A stretch of 64,000 bases of DNA from Pelecanus crispus (taxonomy: Eukaryota; Chordata; Aves; Pelecaniformes; Pelecanidae): assembly GCF_030463565.1 (NCBI RefSeq), contig NC_134659.1, positions 7,138,511 through 7,202,510 of the forward strand, written 5' to 3'. The position numbers and the translations under genes are program-made. The notes beneath the pieces are model-generated. The model was not told where the DNA came from, ran no database searches, and worked only from the letters and a program-made list of their open reading frames with translations. Below are positions 61,022 to 64,000 of this stretch, in pieces. Numbering within the stretch: position 1 is the stretch's first letter; every line of letters begins with the position of its first letter.

Positions 61022-64000
61022 GTGAGACGGGCTTCAGCCCCGCCGCGGGGTGCATTTCCAAGGCATGTCACATCCATCACCGCCGACGTCATTCGCGTGG
61101 TGGCGGGAGGTGCTTTGACCGTGACTGCATGGAACGACCCTCATCCAGCCCCCCGCGATCTCTGCCCTTATTAAAGAGCCGTCCCCAGCGTCGCCGGGAG
61201 GTTGCTCCACGTTGCACGGAGAAGGAGAACCCCAGGAGGGGATGGGGGTCCCTTTGAAGGAAAGGGTCTTTAAGGAGGGTAGAGACCACGCTCATGACGT
61301 CACGCGGCTCTGCTTGAAGCCCGGCCACCGCGTGTTTGCACTTTCACAAGCGCGTTGCTACTCGTGGCGGTTGCTTTGGTCCCGGAGCGCGTGCACGTGT
61401 CTGGCTCCGGGTTGTGGTGCAGTTACGGGAGCAGAGGGGCAGGCAGAGAGATACCGGTGCTGGGGCAGGCGGGGCAGGACGCGGTGTTGGCAGAAGACCT
61501 CGGTCAGAGTCACGTGTGGCGTACGCATAGGGCTCTTCATCCTTCAGGTATGTTTCCTCTGGCAACTTCGCATTTAATAGCGCAAGCCATTTTCCAGCTT
61601 TAGCACCTGAGTGATTTTTACAACTTTCTAATTATGGGCTTCCTACGCTGCCCACCGAACGCCAGAGAAATACCCTTATTGACTTCCAGAGGCACTGAAT
61701 CGGGCTTTATGCATTTACAAAACTTCCCCGTTCACACTCAGTGAGTTCCAGTAAATCAAAACAGCCCTAACTTCCTTTGTATTCACCCGGGGGTTTTGCT
61801 GTAGGAATCTGTGCACAACGCCGGTCAAAGCATAGGTCTAAACACTTAGCTGAAAAACCAAGGAGCGAGCAACACTGGAGCAGCCCACACTGACAGCTGT
61901 AGCAGGTAGAGGCTGTGATTTTCAAAGAACTAAAATTACTTTGCTCAGATCCAGCCGCGTAATGGAAAGCTGAAGCACTTACCAGTCTCTTTGCTGAGAA
62001 GCGCAAAAGGAAAATGGAATTCACAGCAAGGGCGTGCTGCAGGGGGACGTGGGGAGCAGCAGCTCTCCCCACATCCCCTCTGCACATCTTATCCGGGGCC
62101 CGAAAATTTGGCAAGCCGTAACGCTGCCAAGTAATTCTCCAACGTGCTAAGACGACACAGGGACAGATGGCAACTGCTGGTATTTCTGCGTGTCTAATGC
62201 CGCCCAACACAGAGAAATAACCAGCGAGCGCTGACCTTGGCTCCGTCCTGCCTCTGCCCCGCACTGAGGCCTGGCGCGCCTCCTCAAACTGCTCCAGCAC
62301 CCCGGGATGTGGTCAAATCCACGGCACAGCAGCCCCTGGAGCACGTGCGGCTTTGCAGAGAGCCAAGCTTTCAAAAAGGATTTATCTTCACCGGGGCTTT
62401 TCCCCATCGCTCCGCTGCTGTACGTGCCGCACGGCGCGGCTGCCTCGCCTCGGGAGTTTTCCCAGCTTTGATTTGGCAGGACTCGGCTCGCAGGCACGCA
62501 AACTGTCTGCAGGTTTCAAGTCCCTGGGCTCCCAGCCCGTTCCTACATTGCAGAAGCTGATTCTGACCCCAGATAATAAAAGAAGCTGATTTTTCAACTC
62601 AGACTCTCTCCAGAACAGCTCCAGCTGCAATGTTGCATCCCCAATTTTGTTTCTGCTTCTGGACCCTCCCCTGGCTCAGAAATCACCACCAGCTCGACGG
62701 CCCCTGCCCATACCATGCAGCGTGTCTTTCTGGATAACCATTTCCCAATCCGGACCCGTCTCTTTTCTTTTGTCGCCTGCTTTTCACCCACTTTGGGATC
62801 TGGGGCGGGGGGGAGAGAGGGCAGCCCCCTGCACAACAGACTCCAAGGGGCAGGGAAGCGTTAGAAAGAAGCGGGGGGAAAAAAAAGCAATATCCTTGGC
62901 TGATTGATGCTGGCAGTCTCAGCGTATCTATCTTCTGTAATTGAGGGGTTCCTGCTGATATTGTCAGGGAGACTAAAGGATGGGGCCACCTTTGTCCCTG
63001 TGATAGAGAACGACTGGCGACCTGAGCCCCATCACCGCGGGATGCACAGAGCCATCGCCGTCCCTGCATGCATAAACGCTACAGATCCATTTCCTCGCTG
63101 GCTGGGTACTGCTGACACGAGCGTTCGGCCCCCGCTGATGATCATATGCCATCAAGAATGCTTTTGACAAAAAAAAGCACGGTTCATTTTTTTGCGGGTT
63201 TTGCTTTTTAATGTTTTGCAAAGACCTATTCTGAAAGTTTCTTCAGCTTGAGTGTAGATAAATAAGTAGTCCACCTGCACTGTGGCTGCAGGACACTGCC
63301 CTCCAACTTGGCTTGTGATTAACTGACAGCTCAATAACCCATCAGAGTTCCTTCCAGTCGTAAAGGACGCTTTGAAACTACAAACACAGCTTAATACAAA
63401 GAGGTCTTCTAAATTTATTAAAAAAAAAAAAAACAAACCAAAAACCAAACAAAAAAAACCCAAACCAAAACAAAACCCCCCAGCCTGTACAAACCCTGGG
63501 AAGAGAATCGTGCAAGGCTGGAGCTCGTGAGACTTTACGTACCCAACGGTCTGCTTTACAAAGACAGACAAAAATTTTTTCTGATCTGTTGGTAGAACAG
63601 AGGCGGCTTTGCTATTGGCATATAAACTATGACTGTTAGGTAACATGTTTTCTGCCACAAAATTAGAATTCATTTAAAAAAAAAAAAAAAAAGGCACTGC
63701 AGTTGCATTTCAAATCAATACCTGTTCGATTACACAGCTGCCTTCCACTATTTCCCCTTGACGCTGGCCTTACATTAAAGCAAATCAAAACATCCTCTCT
63801 GACAGCCATGTACTTAATCTTCTCTTTCTGAATGCTGCAATGACAGTCACTCGTTTACTCTAAACACAAGATTGCTGTGGCTATAATTTTGTCGTCATGA
63901 GTTGCTTTTTTGGGAAGGATGGCAATTATACCTCTACCTTGGCGACAGGCAGTGCCACAATCCTACTGCAAGATCCCCCGGTGACTTGGTACTCGGAATC
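61022..64000 (+). other. Start of the intron leading to the transmembrane exon
   Basis: Almost 3 kb read in all frames. No membrane-spanning or FIGQY-type cytoplasmic sequence of neurofascin is present, so the intron continues past the window. It contains an A-rich, C-interrupted stretch at 63417-63480 and an A run near 63676. No gene or TE family is recognised. Confidence 0.85.
63417..63480 (+). repeat. A-rich simple repeat with C interruptions
   Basis: About 60 bases of A runs separated by C or CC, ending in a short C run. It looks like a decayed poly-A or AAAC-type repeat; no element body is identified upstream. Confidence 0.75.

Noticed and set aside
61022..64000. Transmembrane or cytoplasmic NFASC exon
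   Set aside because: Reading all frames shows no hydrophobic helix followed by KRSRGGKYP-like sequence, nor any FIGQY motif.
1..64000. CRISPR arrays, operons, riboswitches, bacterial promoters or phage modules
   Set aside because: The sequence is spliced vertebrate DNA with CR1 and ERV repeats; no spaced direct repeats or prokaryotic gene layout exist.
1..64000. tRNA, rRNA or microRNA genes
   Set aside because: No cloverleaf with A and B boxes, rRNA core sequence or convincing microRNA hairpin was recognised by eye; a covariance-model search was not possible here.

Overview
The window is vertebrate nuclear DNA, almost certainly from a bird. It carries most of one large, spliced plus-strand gene, which I read as neurofascin (NFASC), an L1-family neuronal and glial cell-adhesion receptor. 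I joined 27 coding exons by eye. Every one has GT/AG borders and a matching reading phase, and together they give about 1191 residues with no stop: signal peptide, six Ig domains, four fibronectin type III (FN3) domains, a Thr-rich mucin-like (PAT) segment, and a fifth FN3 domain. The protein looks very close to chicken neurofascin as I remember it. The transmembrane and cytoplasmic exons were not found and should lie 3' of the window.

Layout. 1-16877: 5' flank or first intron, with no coding exon I can support; it holds a G-rich tract, a 24-bp tandem duplication and a CpG-rich patch just before the first coding exon. 16878-17053: exon with start codon and signal peptide. 17054-21147: intron split by an 18-nt microexon. 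21148-23126: Ig1 and Ig2. 23127-31149: an 8-kb intron. 31150-36576: Ig3 to Ig6. 37508-37543: a 36-nt linker exon. 38345-47241: FN3 domains 1 to 4. 49292-49306: a 15-nt microexon. 56091-56294: the Thr-rich exon. 58583-61021: FN3 domain 5. 61022-64000: start of the next intron.

The exon logic suits isoform switching. Every domain boundary falls in phase 1, so single exons or whole-domain exon pairs can be skipped in frame. The third FN3 pair (the glial NF155 type) and the mucin-like plus fifth FN3 block (the neuronal NF186 type) are both intact, as are three small linker cassettes.

Mobile DNA is sparse: two longer CR1 LINE 3' ends and two short CR1 tails, all on the plus strand, plus one solo endogenous-retrovirus LTR with TG...CA ends. 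CR1 points to a bird or other reptile; the LTR resembles a family I associate with Neoaves rather than chicken, so a non-galliform bird is my inference. I see no second protein-coding gene, RNA gene, CRISPR array or bacterial feature, and I did not find a novel biological system.
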